In this document: positions 1-8,751 of the stretch, in pieces
Layout of the letters: every line of letters begins with the position of its first letter
Position numbering within the stretch: the stretch's first letter is position 1
Source of the DNA: RYN-133 sp963785425
GTDB taxonomy: Bacteria > Actinomycetota > Actinomycetes > Mycobacteriales > Jatrophihabitantaceae
Length of the DNA stretch: 64,000 nt
Assembly: GCA_963785425.1 (NCBI GenBank)
Contig: CAWAVG010000001.1
Coordinates: 186,001-250,000, forward strand
Direction of reading: 5' to 3'
Made by a program: the position numbers and the translations under genes
Notes under the pieces: model-generated
The model's input: only the letters and a program-made list of their open reading frames with translations
What the model was told of the DNA's origin: nothing
Database searches by the model: none

Positions 1-1070
1 CGCTGCCGCTCGACCCGCGCCGCATCCTGCGCAATCAGCTCGCGAGGCTGCACGAGCGCGGGCTGAGCTACCTGAGCGGTCTGGAGGTGGAGTTCTACAT
101 CACCCGGCCCGTCGACCCGCGCATCGCACTCACCGCGACGACCCAGCCGGCCGCAACCCCGGACGTCGAACCGTTCCAGCTGGGCTATCAGTACCTGTCC
201 GAAGTGCGTCTCGACTCTGTCAACGACACGATTACGGCGCTGCGGGACGGGCTCGCCGGCGTGGGTCTGCTCCCCCGCGCCATGGAGGACGAGTGGGGCC
301 CGGGGCAGATGGAGTTCAGCCTGAGCCCGCGCGCCGGGCTCGGCACCGCCGACGCGATGATCTTGTTCCGCAGCGCGGTCAAGCAGCTGTGCGCGCGCCG
401 GGGCCTGCTCGCCTCGTTCATGTGCAAGCCGATCCTGCCCAACTTCTTCGCCTCCGGCTGGCACCTGCACCTGTCGTTGCTCGACGCGGACGGCGCCAGC
501 GCCTTCATGGCGCAGGACGAAGCGCTCTCGCCTGCGGGACTGAGCTACGTCGCCGGCCTGCTCGAGCACGCGAGTGCGCTGACCGCCTTCACCACCCCGA
601 CGATCAACGGGTACACCCGGTTCCAGCCCTACTCCTTCGCGCCCGACCGCATCGCGTGGGCCGTCGAGAATCGCGGCGCGATGGTGCGGGTGCAGGGTGG
701 CCCGGGCGATCCCGGGACGCACCTCGAGGACCGTCTCGGTGAGCCTGCGGCGAACCCCTACCTGTACCTCGCCGGCGACCTGGCCGCGGGGCTGGACGGG
801 ATGGAACGCAGCCTCACCCCACCCCCGCGGGTCGAGGAGGACCCGTACTCCGCCGAAGCCGAGATGTTGCCGACGACCATCGACGACGCACTGGACGCAC
901 TCGAACAGGACTCCCTGTTCCGCGACCAGTTCAGCACCGAGTTCGTCGATTACTACGTGATGATGAAACGTTCCGAGTCGGCGCGGCACCGCGCTGCCTG
1001 CGAAGCGGCCGACGACCCCGACGCTGCATCCGCCGCTTGGCAGATGCGCGAGTACTTCGAGTTCTACTGA
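1..1070 (+). CDS. Glutamine synthetase family ligase, 5' end outside window
   Basis: The reading frame is open from base 3, so the N-terminal domain lies outside the window. The catalytic domain shows the Glu-x-Glu metal motif (LEVEFY), a HLHLSL strand carrying the ATP-site histidine, the substrate loop NGYTRFQPYSFAP, the NRGAMVRV arginine segment and the late ANPYLYLA motif. These are hallmarks of class I GS-fold ligases that join glutamate to ammonia or an amine. The sequence looks more like gamma-glutamyl-amine ligases (PuuA/GlnA4 type) than housekeeping GlnA, and the neighbours (permease, amidohydrolase) support a catabolic amine role. Its TGA overlaps the ATG of the next gene by one base, implying translational coupling. 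The amine substrate cannot be read from the sequence. Confidence 0.9.
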   Translation, partial: LPLDPRRILRNQLARLHERGLSYLSGLEVEFYITRPVDPRIALTATTQPAATPDVEPFQLGYQYLSEVRLDSVNDTITALRDGLAGVGLLPRAMEDEWGPGQMEFSLSPRAGLGTADAMILFRSAVKQLCARRGLLASFMCKPILPNFFASGWHLHLSLLDADGASAFMAQDEALSPAGLSYVAGLLEHASALTAFTTPTINGYTRFQPYSFAPDRIAWAVENRGAMVRVQGGPGDPGTHLEDRLGEPAANPYLYLAGDLAAGLDGMERSLTPPPRVEEDPYSAEAEMLPTTIDDALDALEQDSLFRDQFSTEFVDYYVMMKRSESARHRAACEAADDPDAASAAWQMREYFEFY

Positions 1071-1435
1071 TGACGCTCCAGCACGTCGTCCTGTTCAGCT
1101 TCCCTGCCGAACCGACGGCTCGGCAGGTCGAAGACATTCGCTCGTCCGTCGCAGGATGGCCCGGCGTCATCCCGGGCATCCGCGCGCTGCGTTTCGGAAG
1201 CGATCTCACGAATGCCCGCACCCGCGGATATCAGTTCCTGCTCTACATGGAGTTCGACAACGAGGACGATCTCCGCACGTACCAGGCGCACCCGGTACAC
1301 CAGCAGTTCCTCGCCTGGGTGATCGAGAACGACATCACCCCGCTCGCTTTCGACTACCACCTCACAGCAGAGACGGTCTTACTGCCACTCGACGTCGTGC
1401 ACGACCCTTCCCCTAGGAGTGAAGATGGCTACTGA
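1070..1435 (+). CDS. Dabb-domain (stress-responsive alpha/beta barrel) protein
   Basis: This is a 121-residue protein. It begins with MTLQHVVLFSF and carries a mid-protein segment with FGSDLTNARTRGYQFLLYM and a later YQAHPVHQQF, the pattern of the ferredoxin-like Dabb (A/B barrel) family. Members are small dimeric proteins, some of them enzymes or heme/olivetolic-acid-cyclase-like, most of unknown function. The start is the ATG that shares its A with the TGA of the ligase gene. The 3' end overlaps the permease start by 11 bases, so it is the second gene of one operon. Its role alongside a GS-type ligase and amidohydrolase is unknown; binding or processing of a small amide is only inference. 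Confidence 0.85.
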   Translation: MTLQHVVLFSFPAEPTARQVEDIRSSVAGWPGVIPGIRALRFGSDLTNARTRGYQFLLYMEFDNEDDLRTYQAHPVHQQFLAWVIENDITPLAFDYHLTAETVLLPLDVVHDPSPRSEDGY

Positions 1436-2936
1436 GCAGGCACCGCAGCTGGCGTCCGACCAGCGACTGGCGAAGGGAGCGCTCTCGCTGCCCGACGCGA
1501 TCGCGATCTCGGTATCGGTGATCGCGCCCGGCATGGCCGCGTTCCTGAACGTCCCGGGCGTCGCGGCGCAGGCGGGCGGGTCCACCCCGCTGGCCTTCCT
1601 GTTCGGCGGCATCGGCTGCCTGGCGCTGGCGTTCGTGGTCATCGGCTTCACCCGCCGGATGGCGTCAGCCGGATATGCGTACACCTACGCGAGCCGGAGC
1701 CTCGGCAAGACGTCGGGCTTCATGGCGGGATGGCTCTACGCCTTCGGGCTCGCCTGCTTCGTGCCGATGACGATGGCCGGTGTCGCGTACCTGTTCTGCG
1801 ACCTGATCGGCGTGAGCCAGACCTGGTGGTTCCCGGTCTTCCTCGTCGGGATGGTGCTGCTGGTCGCGTTGTCGATCGTGCGCATCAAGGTGACCACGCG
1901 GCTCCAGCTGCTCGTCGGCATCCTCACCGTCGCGGTCATCCTGGTCGTCAGCGTGATCACCATCGCGAAGGGGGGCGCCCACGGCAACTCCGGCGCTCCG
2001 TTCACGTTCTCGCACACTGTCACCGGCGGGTTCCACGGCGTGTTCTACGGGATCATCCTCGGCGTCACCTCGTTCATCGGCTTCGAGACCGCCGCCGACT
2101 TCGGAGAAGAGACGAAGAACCCCCGGCGCAACATCCCGGTCGCGATCATCGCGGCGACGACGTTCGCGATCCTCTTCTACCTGCTGACGACCTACGCCAT
2201 CTCGATCGGGATCGGTGTGGACCAGTCGGGGACCTACGGATCGGGCGCGAACATCCTGTTGAAGACGATCGCCAACCATTACGTCGCCAGCTGGGTCGGC
2301 ACGCTCACCGAGGTCGGTGCGATGCTCTCGGCGTTCATCGTGTGTGTCGCCTGCGCGACAGCGTCGACGCGCACCGTCTACGCGATGGGTCGCGAGGGCG
2401 TGCTGCCGCGCGTGTTCGGTCGCACCCACCCCCGCTTCAAGACTCCTGCGAACGCGACGATCGCAGTCGCCCTGGTCGCAGTTGTCATGGCACTGATCAG
2501 TTGGTACGGCCTGACCGACAGTCTCGGGGCCGGCCCGGCACTGCTCACGTACTACTTCTGGGCGACGCTCGGCACGCTCGCCGTGATCGTCGTGTACATC
2601 GGGCTCTGCATCGGCGGCATCGCGTTCTTCCGCAGCACGCATCAGCGGTGGAACCCCGTGCTGCACGTCGTCGTGCCGCTCATCGGTGCGGTCGTCTTCG
2701 GAGCGGCGCTCTACGGCTCGATCTATCCCGTGCCTCCCACGCCGCTCGACTACACCCCGTACGTGGCGCTGGCCTGGCTGGTGCTCGGACTGATCGCCGT
2801 CGCCGTGCTGCGCGCTCGCAACCCGCAGGCAATCGAGCGCATCGGCTCGATCCTCGGCGAGGAGGGCGGCGACGACGCCGCCGAACTCGACGCCGGTCCG
2901 GCCGCGTTCGGGACGATGCCACCGCCGGCGAGGTGA
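1425..2936 (+). CDS. APC superfamily amino acid/amine permease
   Basis: This 503-residue protein is very hydrophobic with about 12 predicted membrane helices. The N-terminal segment (LSLPDAIAISVSVIAPGMA) and the GFETAADFGEETKNPRR segment near residue 220 are typical of the amino acid-polyamine-organocation family. It probably imports the amine or amino acid handled by the flanking enzymes. ATG at 1425 is chosen over GTG at 1419 because AGGAG at 1415-1419 lies five bases upstream of the ATG. Its TGA overlaps the GTG start of the amidohydrolase in a GTGA arrangement. Substrate specificity is not readable from the sequence. Confidence 0.92.
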   Translation: MATEQAPQLASDQRLAKGALSLPDAIAISVSVIAPGMAAFLNVPGVAAQAGGSTPLAFLFGGIGCLALAFVVIGFTRRMASAGYAYTYASRSLGKTSGFMAGWLYAFGLACFVPMTMAGVAYLFCDLIGVSQTWWFPVFLVGMVLLVALSIVRIKVTTRLQLLVGILTVAVILVVSVITIAKGGAHGNSGAPFTFSHTVTGGFHGVFYGIILGVTSFIGFETAADFGEETKNPRRNIPVAIIAATTFAILFYLLTTYAISIGIGVDQSGTYGSGANILLKTIANHYVASWVGTLTEVGAMLSAFIVCVACATASTRTVYAMGREGVLPRVFGRTHPRFKTPANATIAVALVAVVMALISWYGLTDSLGAGPALLTYYFWATLGTLAVIVVYIGLCIGGIAFFRSTHQRWNPVLHVVVPLIGAVVFGAALYGSIYPVPPTPLDYTPYVALAWLVLGLIAVAVLRARNPQAIERIGSILGEEGGDDAAELDAGPAAFGTMPPPAR

Positions 2937-4042
2937 TCCCGCTCCTCGACGATCACGCGCACCCGTTCCCGCTGACCGCCGACGAACTCGATCTGGCGTC
3001 GTTGACGCTGTCAGTCGGCGCGGCCTCCACCGCACGCCGGGCGGAGGCGGCGCCGCACCGGCTGATGCTCGAGAGGCTGCGGGTCGACCTGTCGGCGCTG
3101 CTCGGATGCGCTCCCGACGAGGTGGTCGAGGCCCGGGGCGTGGCGGCGGCCGACTGGCCGGCGTACGTCCGCCGGCTGTTCGGCGACGCGGGCATCGCGG
3201 GGATGCTGCTGGACGGCGGGATGCACCCGCTTTCCGATGACGAGCTGCGGCCCTATGCGGAACTCGCCGGCATCCCGACGTGGTCTCTGCTGCGGCTCGA
3301 GGCGGTGATCGACCCGTTGCTCGAGCAGGGCGCTGACGGCGCCGCGATCGAGGCTGCGCTGGCCGAATTCGTGGCCCGCGGTGCGGCTGCGGGCGCCGCC
3401 GGACTGAAGACGGTGCTCGCGTATCGCACCGGGCTGGCGGTCGACCCGCACGTGACGAGGGACGACGCCTTCCGCTCAGTCGAGGTCAACGTGCCGAGGA
3501 CGTCGGTCCGGCGGCAAGCGAAGCCGCTACGCGACTATCTGCTGCGCCGCACGCTCGCGCAGTGCGCCGACCTGCAGCTGCCGATCCAGGTGCACACCGG
3601 CTTCGGCGACTCGGAGATCCGGCTCCGCGACGCGAACCCGATCCTGCTCGACGACGTCCTGCGAACAGCCGAGGGCAGCGCGGCCAAGGTCGTCATGATC
3701 CACGCCGGCTACCCGTGGCACGAACAGCTCGCCTATCTCACCTTCGTGCGCGACAACGTCTACGCCGAGTTGTCGCTGGTGAACCTGTTCAGCCCGGCAA
3801 CCACCGCCGACCGGCTACTGCGGCTGCTCGACCTCGCCCCGGCCGACCGGCTGCTGCTGGGCACCGACGGTCACGGCTCGCCGGAGACGCACTGGTTCGC
3901 CGCTAAGACACTCCACCGCGCGTGGGACGAGGTCGCTGCACGGCTGGCCGGCGCCGCGCGCGAATCGTGGCTGCACGCCACGGCGGAACAGCTGTTCGGC
4001 GGCACTGCCCGTCACGTCTACCGGTTCGGCGCGCGCGCGTGA
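2933..4042 (+). CDS. Amidohydrolase, FluG N-domain-like
   Basis: This is a 369-residue metal-dependent TIM-barrel hydrolase (Amidohydro_2 type). Visible motifs in order: DDHAHPF near the N-terminus (His-x-His metal ligands), a lysine-containing GLKTVLAYR strand, IQVHTGFGD, MIHAGYPW and LLLGTDGHG (metal Asp). The frame is open for 1.2 kb upstream inside the permease gene, but the GTG at 2933, overlapping the permease stop, gives the family-like N-terminus IPLLDDHAHPF. Fungal FluG and plant NodGS proteins fuse such a domain to a glutamine-synthetase domain; here the two parts are separate genes in one operon. It probably hydrolyses an amide or gamma-glutamyl product; the actual reaction is unknown. 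Confidence 0.88.
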   Translation: MIPLLDDHAHPFPLTADELDLASLTLSVGAASTARRAEAAPHRLMLERLRVDLSALLGCAPDEVVEARGVAAADWPAYVRRLFGDAGIAGMLLDGGMHPLSDDELRPYAELAGIPTWSLLRLEAVIDPLLEQGADGAAIEAALAEFVARGAAAGAAGLKTVLAYRTGLAVDPHVTRDDAFRSVEVNVPRTSVRRQAKPLRDYLLRRTLAQCADLQLPIQVHTGFGDSEIRLRDANPILLDDVLRTAEGSAAKVVMIHAGYPWHEQLAYLTFVRDNVYAELSLVNLFSPATTADRLLRLLDLAPADRLLLGTDGHGSPETHWFAAKTLHRAWDEVAARLAGAARESWLHATAEQLFGGTARHVYRFGARA

Positions 4043-4064
4043 CCGCGGCCGTTCGCCGACGCTG

Positions 4065-4883
4065 TCACGCGTAGCGCTGCTCCCACCGGCCGCGTCGCAA
4101 TCGCGCCAGGCCGCGTGCCTCGAACGCTGTCAGCCAGCCTGACATGGGCCACCAGCCCCATCGGGCGTGGAACAGGTTGGCATTACGGATGACGTCAGCA
4201 ATCTTGTCGACCGGCGGATCGGGGGCCGGGTGGAACTGGTGATACGCCCAAGCGCCGCCGACCCACGCGTGGTCGATGCCGCGCTGGGCGGCCAGCTGGC
4301 CGAGGTCGGTGTCCTCGGCTCCGTAGCCGACGTACTGTTCGCAGAATCCTCCGAGGCGTAGCCACGTCGCAGAGGTGACCGCGAACGACAGTGACCAGAA
4401 CAGGCGATGGTCCGCGCCGGGAACGACGCCGTCCTCGTCCGGCACAGGCCGTGCGGGATGGCCCGGTGCACCATCCAGCGTGTCGAGGTCGTATCCCTGC
4501 GGCGGGGGTGGGTCAAGATAGGCCACCGGGCCGCTGAGCAGAGCCGTCGGCATCATGCGTGCCGCTTGGACGTAGCGGGCGACCAACCCACGACCCGGAA
4601 TGCAATCGACGTCGAGAAACACGATGACATCGGCATGAGCATCGATCGCCTCGCGTGCGCCCGAGTTGCGTGCCGAGCCGATCGGGAGCGCTGCCGTGTC
4701 GGAACTGATCTCGCACACCCGGGTCGGCACCCGCGCCGCTGCAACGAGGTCGGCGGCCGCGGGGTCGTCGACGGCGACGACGATGTGTTCGTCAGGCGGG
4801 AGGTCCGACCGGTCCAGGCCCTCGATCTGACGGCGCAGGTGCTCGTGCCGACCGCGGACGACGGTGACGACTACGACGCGCAC
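4065..4883 (-). CDS. Family 2 glycosyltransferase with galactosyltransferase-type C-terminus
   Basis: This 272-residue GT-A protein starts VVVVTVVRGRHEHL. It has a HIVVAVDDP loop, IVFLDVDCIPG (the metal-binding DxD region, near residue 85) and GYGAEDTDLGQ (Glyco_transf_7C signature, near residue 190). It probably transfers a sugar from a nucleotide sugar at the cytoplasmic face. GTG at 4883 is chosen because AGGGAG lies five bases upstream, although the frame is open much further. It overlaps the upstream glycosyltransferase by 13 bases and is the last gene of a four-gene operon. It ends 22 bases from the convergent amidohydrolase. Donor and acceptor are unknown. Confidence 0.85.
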   Translation of the reverse strand: MRVVVVTVVRGRHEHLRRQIEGLDRSDLPPDEHIVVAVDDPAAADLVAAARVPTRVCEISSDTAALPIGSARNSGAREAIDAHADVIVFLDVDCIPGRGLVARYVQAARMMPTALLSGPVAYLDPPPPQGYDLDTLDGAPGHPARPVPDEDGVVPGADHRLFWSLSFAVTSATWLRLGGFCEQYVGYGAEDTDLGQLAAQRGIDHAWVGGAWAYHQFHPAPDPPVDKIADVIRNANLFHARWGWWPMSGWLTAFEARGLARLRRGRWEQRYA

Positions 4884-5842
4884 GTGTACTCCCTGCGATC
4901 GGCGGCGTCCTCGATCACGCGCGCCGCGCGACTGGCGGCGAGGCCGTCCGACCATGTCGACCAATTCTCTCCGCCGAGTGCGACAGCGTCTTCGACGAGC
5001 CGTGCCCAATCGAGCGAACTGGGGTCTGCAACCACTGCGATTCGATCGCGCTCGAGTGCCGCCGCTGTCGCGACCTGTTCTCCGAACGGGCGTTCCTGAG
5101 GCACGACAACGGCGGGCGCGCGGGCAGCCGCGACATCGGCCACCGCGGCCAGGCCCGCATGGGTGATCACAACCGCTGCGGTTGTCAGGCGCGGCCACGG
5201 GTCCGCGCACCAGTTCCGTGCGTCCAGCACGGTCCACGTCCAGCCGGGCACATCCGGAGCGGCGACAGCACCGCCGCCCAGGCCGCCGAGTACGACGCCG
5301 TGCCTCGCAGTCCGCGCTCTCGCGTGCGGCGGACGCCCCGTCAGTCGGGAGATCCCTCCCGTGAACCGCACCTTGTTGCGATGACCCTCCAGACCGCTGC
5401 ACAACGCGGCATGTCGCTCGGGCCAGGGGGCGATGATGGCTTCGGCCAGGTCCCAGGCCATCCGGTGCGGTGCATCGGTGCGCACACCGGGCAGGCAGAA
5501 CGTGATCACCGGTACACCGAACAGGCGGGCGAGTACGGCGACCTCGGTCGAGACGTCGACGACGAACGCTCGAGGTCGTGCCGAGCTGATCCAATCAGCG
5601 ATGGTGGCCATCCGTTCGCGAAGTCCGTCGTGCAGTAACGGAGCCCAATGCAGGACGCCGTGCGCCTCCGCATCGACGATCGGCCCGTCATCGTCGCGGG
5701 CAAGCTGCACCCACGGGCCGTCCCATTCGGCCGGCCTGTCGAGCGAACTCAGTCCAGTCACCGGCTCGCCGAGACACTGGCCGATTGCCAGCGCATGATG
5801 CAAATGGCCTCGTCCGACATGGTGGACGTACCAGCCGATCAC
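4871..5842 (-). CDS. MurG/GT28-like glycosyltransferase
   Basis: This is a 323-residue GT-B fold protein. The N-terminus IGWYVHHVGRGHLHHALAI has the HxxGRGH glycine loop of GT28-like transferases. The C-terminal half contains VVITHAGLAAVADVAAARA and VVVPQERPFGEQVATA, which correspond to the nucleotide-sugar binding region. GTG at 5842 overlaps the TGA of the preceding gene (GTGA), fixing the start. It belongs to a four-gene glycosyltransferase operon with no polymerase or flippase gene in view. Donor and acceptor cannot be inferred. Confidence 0.8.
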   Translation of the reverse strand: MIGWYVHHVGRGHLHHALAIGQCLGEPVTGLSSLDRPAEWDGPWVQLARDDDGPIVDAEAHGVLHWAPLLHDGLRERMATIADWISSARPRAFVVDVSTEVAVLARLFGVPVITFCLPGVRTDAPHRMAWDLAEAIIAPWPERHAALCSGLEGHRNKVRFTGGISRLTGRPPHARARTARHGVVLGGLGGGAVAAPDVPGWTWTVLDARNWCADPWPRLTTAAVVITHAGLAAVADVAAARAPAVVVPQERPFGEQVATAAALERDRIAVVADPSSLDWARLVEDAVALGGENWSTWSDGLAASRAARVIEDAADRREYTCAS

Positions 5843-6915
5843 GGCGCACCGTTCGTCGCGAGGCGTGCATAGAGATCGCAGTACTGATCGACCATGGCCG
5901 TGTGCGACCACTCCGACACCGCACGCCGACGTGCGGCGTCACGCGACAGGCCGCGGGCCTTCAGCGCGGCCGCTGCGAGCGCACCCACGTCGTCGGCGGC
6001 AGCGAGCACACCGCAGTGCTGATCGACGAGATCCGGCACGGCTCCGCGCGCGAACGCGGCGACAGGCGTGCCACACGCGAGAGATTCGGCCACCACCAGT
6101 CCGAACGGCTCGTCCCATCGTGGCGTCACCAAGGTGGCCGCTGCTTGGCCGACCAACTGGGCCAGCGAGGTGGTCGTCAGGTGCCCGACGTAGCGTCGTT
6201 GGTCGTCCAGCAACGGTTCGACGCGCGTCCGGTAGAACTCGTCGTCGGAGATCGGACCCGCGACGTCGAGGGCGAGTCCCGCAGCATGCGCGGCACGCAG
6301 AGCCAGGTCGGCTCCCTTCTCCGGAACGAGCCGTCCGAACCAAACCAACCGGCCGCCGCCCCGCCCCGCGGGCCACTGCGCCAGGTCGATGCCGTTGCGG
6401 ATGACACCGACCTCACCGACGGTCTCTCGCCACGTCCGGGCCGTGTGCTCGCTCACCGCCACGAACGTGACGTGGCGCTTGTTGAGCTGCGCGGCCGATT
6501 CGAGCCACGGTGTGGGCGGCGTGTGCAACGTCGTGAGTACCGGTGCGTGGGACATCGCAGCCATGGCCACGGGCAGGTAGTGCAGGCTGTTGTTGTGCAC
6601 CACGTCGTATCGGCGGTCCTCCTGCGCGGCGGTGAGCATGACCTGCAGGTACGCATGGTGTTCGGCCATGAACGTCGGCGCCGTCATGCTGTCGTCGGCT
6701 CGGGCAGCCGTGCTCAGTCGCGGCCACCGGACCGGCAACTCGTGGACGCCGAGACGTTGATCCGATCCAGCGCCCGCGAACAGGCTCACGTCGTGACCGC
6801 GTTCACCCAGCGCTCGGGCCAGCGTCCAGGTGTGCGCCTCCAAGCCGCCCTCGAACGGCTCGCAGATGGGGTACCGGGCGGACGCAAGCAGTGCGATGCG
6901 CAGCGGTCTGACCAT
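5839..6915 (-). CDS. GT4-family glycosyltransferase
   Basis: This 358-residue protein starts MVRPLRIALLASARYPICEP, followed by a GGLEAHTWTLARALGERGHDV segment typical of GT4 enzymes. RNGIDLAQWP and VWFGRLVPEKGADLAL mark the inter-domain region, and the C-terminal domain carries PRWDEPFGLVVAESLACGTPV, the E-x7-E nucleotide-sugar motif. ATG at 6915 shares one base with the stop of the upstream gene. The order of the operon is GT-B, GT4, GT28-like, GT2, which suggests stepwise synthesis of one glycan or glycolipid, or glycosylation of one product. Confidence 0.88.
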   Translation of the reverse strand: MVRPLRIALLASARYPICEPFEGGLEAHTWTLARALGERGHDVSLFAGAGSDQRLGVHELPVRWPRLSTAARADDSMTAPTFMAEHHAYLQVMLTAAQEDRRYDVVHNNSLHYLPVAMAAMSHAPVLTTLHTPPTPWLESAAQLNKRHVTFVAVSEHTARTWRETVGEVGVIRNGIDLAQWPAGRGGGRLVWFGRLVPEKGADLALRAAHAAGLALDVAGPISDDEFYRTRVEPLLDDQRRYVGHLTTTSLAQLVGQAAATLVTPRWDEPFGLVVAESLACGTPVAAFARGAVPDLVDQHCGVLAAADDVGALAAAALKARGLSRDAARRRAVSEWSHTAMVDQYCDLYARLATNGAP

Positions 6916-7991
6916 CACGACACGCTCCGGTAGATGTTCTCGTGCGCAGTGGCGACGGCGTCGCGTTCGGCAATTCGGTCCGCGACGGACGCCTGCCAGT
7001 TCGGCCGCGCGTCGAAGATCCGCCGGACCGCCGCGCGGAGCGAATCTCCGTCGATGCCGGACAGGTCGTGATGATAGGTGGCGCACGGGCGTTGCTCGGC
7101 CATGAACCCGCAATCAGGCACCACAACAGGTGTGCCGAGGTCGTAGCACGCCTCGAGCCATCCCGAGTGGGTGCCGAACCGGTACGGCAGCACGGACACG
7201 TCGAGAGATTCGAAGTAGTCCCAGAGTTCGTCGTCGGTGAAGCAGTCGTGTACCGCGAGCTCGATCAGTCCCGCGTCGGACATCTCCAGCAGAAACTTCC
7301 GCAGCGCGACGTCGTGGCGGCGGCCGTCCTCGTCGAATACGTCATGGTGGATGTCGACGACGATGCGCGCCCCGGGTAGCTCGTTGCGCAGTGGTAACAA
7401 CTCGGTCAGCACCGGGATGGGCGCCATGCTCGGCCGCACGCTCTTCGCGTGCAGTCCGATCACGAATCCTTCGTGCCGGGGACGGTCGACCCGCATGCGG
7501 TCGAAGTCCACCACGTGCGGATGTGGCAGCACCTGCGCCGAGCGCCCCCACCGCTTCTCGATCGTGCGCGCAGCCCCATGCGTCAGGGTGACGAGCCGCG
7601 CTGCGGCCGGAACGATGACCTGCAGGTGCTCATCATGCTCGTGAGGCGTCTCGTGATGAGGGTTGCGCAGGTCGTGCACGGTGTACACGAGTGGCTTGTT
7701 CGTTGCCGCCAAGGCATCGACCACATCCTGCAGTTGCGTGCGCGAGAGCGCGTCGAATCCGAAATGGACGTGGAAGACGTCGAACTCGTCGGCGTGCCCG
7801 TGGATCCACTCGGGCGACAACATGCTCGGCGGCCACCACTGGCCCGGCGCCGCATCCGGAACGTCCGGGTCGGGGTCCGGTAACCGGACGACGACCGGTT
7901 CGGCACGCACCGGGTGGAGGTGCTGGACGTACACGTGCCCGGCCGGCACCGAGGCAACGCGAATGGTGTTCATGTCCGTCGCCGACGGCAT
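6915..7991 (-). CDS. GT-B glycosyltransferase, first gene of the cluster
   Basis: This is a 358-residue protein with a Rossmann-like N-terminal half (FDVFHVHFGFD near residue 75, LVYTVHDLRNPH near residue 105) and a C-terminal half with VSVLPYRFGTHSGWLEACYDLGTPVV, the equivalent of the GT4 nucleotide-sugar site. The histidine-rich stretch HHETPHEHDEHLQ is unusual. The start may be ATG at 7991 or ATG at 7973; neither has a strong Shine-Dalgarno. It is the promoter-proximal gene of the four-gene operon and lies divergent from the arr remnant. Sugar specificity is unknown. Confidence 0.82.
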   Translation of the reverse strand: MPSATDMNTIRVASVPAGHVYVQHLHPVRAEPVVVRLPDPDPDVPDAAPGQWWPPSMLSPEWIHGHADEFDVFHVHFGFDALSRTQLQDVVDALAATNKPLVYTVHDLRNPHHETPHEHDEHLQVIVPAAARLVTLTHGAARTIEKRWGRSAQVLPHPHVVDFDRMRVDRPRHEGFVIGLHAKSVRPSMAPIPVLTELLPLRNELPGARIVVDIHHDVFDEDGRRHDVALRKFLLEMSDAGLIELAVHDCFTDDELWDYFESLDVSVLPYRFGTHSGWLEACYDLGTPVVVPDCGFMAEQRPCATYHHDLSGIDGDSLRAAVRRIFDARPNWQASVADRIAERDAVATAHENIYRSVS

Positions 7992-8101
7992 GGCGAGGCA
8001 CCCCGCACTACAGAAGGGGAAGCTCCGGTTCAGCTACCGATGCCCTACCCGGACAGCGCGGGCGAGAAACACGCCGCAGCGCATCCTCCTACGCGGTCGT
8101 C

Positions 8102-8463
8102 GTGAGCGAGGCGCTGGACGACGGGCCGTTCTTTCACGGCACGAAGGCGGATCTGAAGGTGGGCGATCTGCTCACGGCGGGCTTCCGATCGAACTATCGA
8201 CCCGAGGTGGCGATGAACCACATCTATTTCACCGCGCTGCGGGCCGGTGCCGGGTTGGCAGCCGAGCTCGCAGCAGGTGACGGCGCGCCGCGCGTCTACG
8301 TCGTAGAGCCGACCGGGCCGTACGAGAACGATCCCAACGTGACCGACAAGAAGTTCCCCGGTAGCCCACGCGGTCCGATCGCAGCAGGGAGCCGCCCAGG
8401 GTCGTGGACGAGGTCACCGACTCGAAACGGTTGACGATGTCCGGGCGGTGTCGGTTCCGGTGA
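8102..8463 (+). pseudogene. arr: Rifampin ADP-ribosyltransferase (Arr), frameshifted
   Basis: From GTG 8102 the frame encodes FFHGTKADLKVGDLL, then MNHIYFT, then VYVVEPTGPYENDPNVTDKK, a close match to Arr enzymes that ADP-ribosylate rifamycins. After KKFPGSP the family sequence continues in the +1 frame as TRSDRSREPPRVVDEVTD, starting around base 8365. One C appears to be missing from a short C run there. The shifted frame ends at TGA 8461-8463 without the usual Arr C-terminus, so the 3' end is also degraded. In the original frame the product would terminate at 8434 with an unrelated tail. Either the gene is dead or there is a local sequencing error plus a divergent tail; the missing C-terminus favours decay. 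Confidence 0.8.
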
Positions 8464-8549
8464 CCTTCGGTGCCGCCCGGAGCGTCGTCATCGAGGGCGA
8501 CTTCAACGAGAAGCTCGCTACCCGACTGGCTGACCGACTCACGAGTTGA
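8433..8549 (+). other. Short coding-like remnant after arr
   Basis: In the third frame after the arr remnant there is a coding-like stretch beginning DDVRAVSVPVTFGAARSVV and ending in KLATRLADRLTS before TGA at 8547. It has no start codon or ribosome site of its own. It looks like the C-terminal tail of a different protein that I do not recognise. It suggests that arr was joined to another decayed gene by a deletion. The following 200 bases up to the next gene hold nothing I can identify. Confidence 0.3.
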
Positions 8550-8751
8550 CGCAGCACCACGCTTCGCTGATAGCCGGCAAGGTGGCGTGAGCCGCCGTCC
8601 GGACCGACCAGTTCAGGAGGAGGTCTGGAGCGGAAGGGTTCTGTGTTGACGCGGTAGTCGCCGCGCATCGCACGCGTAGGCAACCCCGGCTACACGACAG
8701 GGACATGGCGTGGTGCCCGGGTTCGTCCCGGAAAAGTGCTATGACGGTGCC

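Noticed and set aside
1730..2932. Long open frame upstream of the amidohydrolase, inside the permease gene
   Set aside because: It is an arginine-rich shadow of the permease gene. The amidohydrolase motifs begin only after GTG 2933, which overlaps the permease stop.
1665..3035. 456-residue minus-strand frame
   Set aside because: It is antisense to the permease, extremely rich in Arg, Asp and His, with no family motif or ribosome site.
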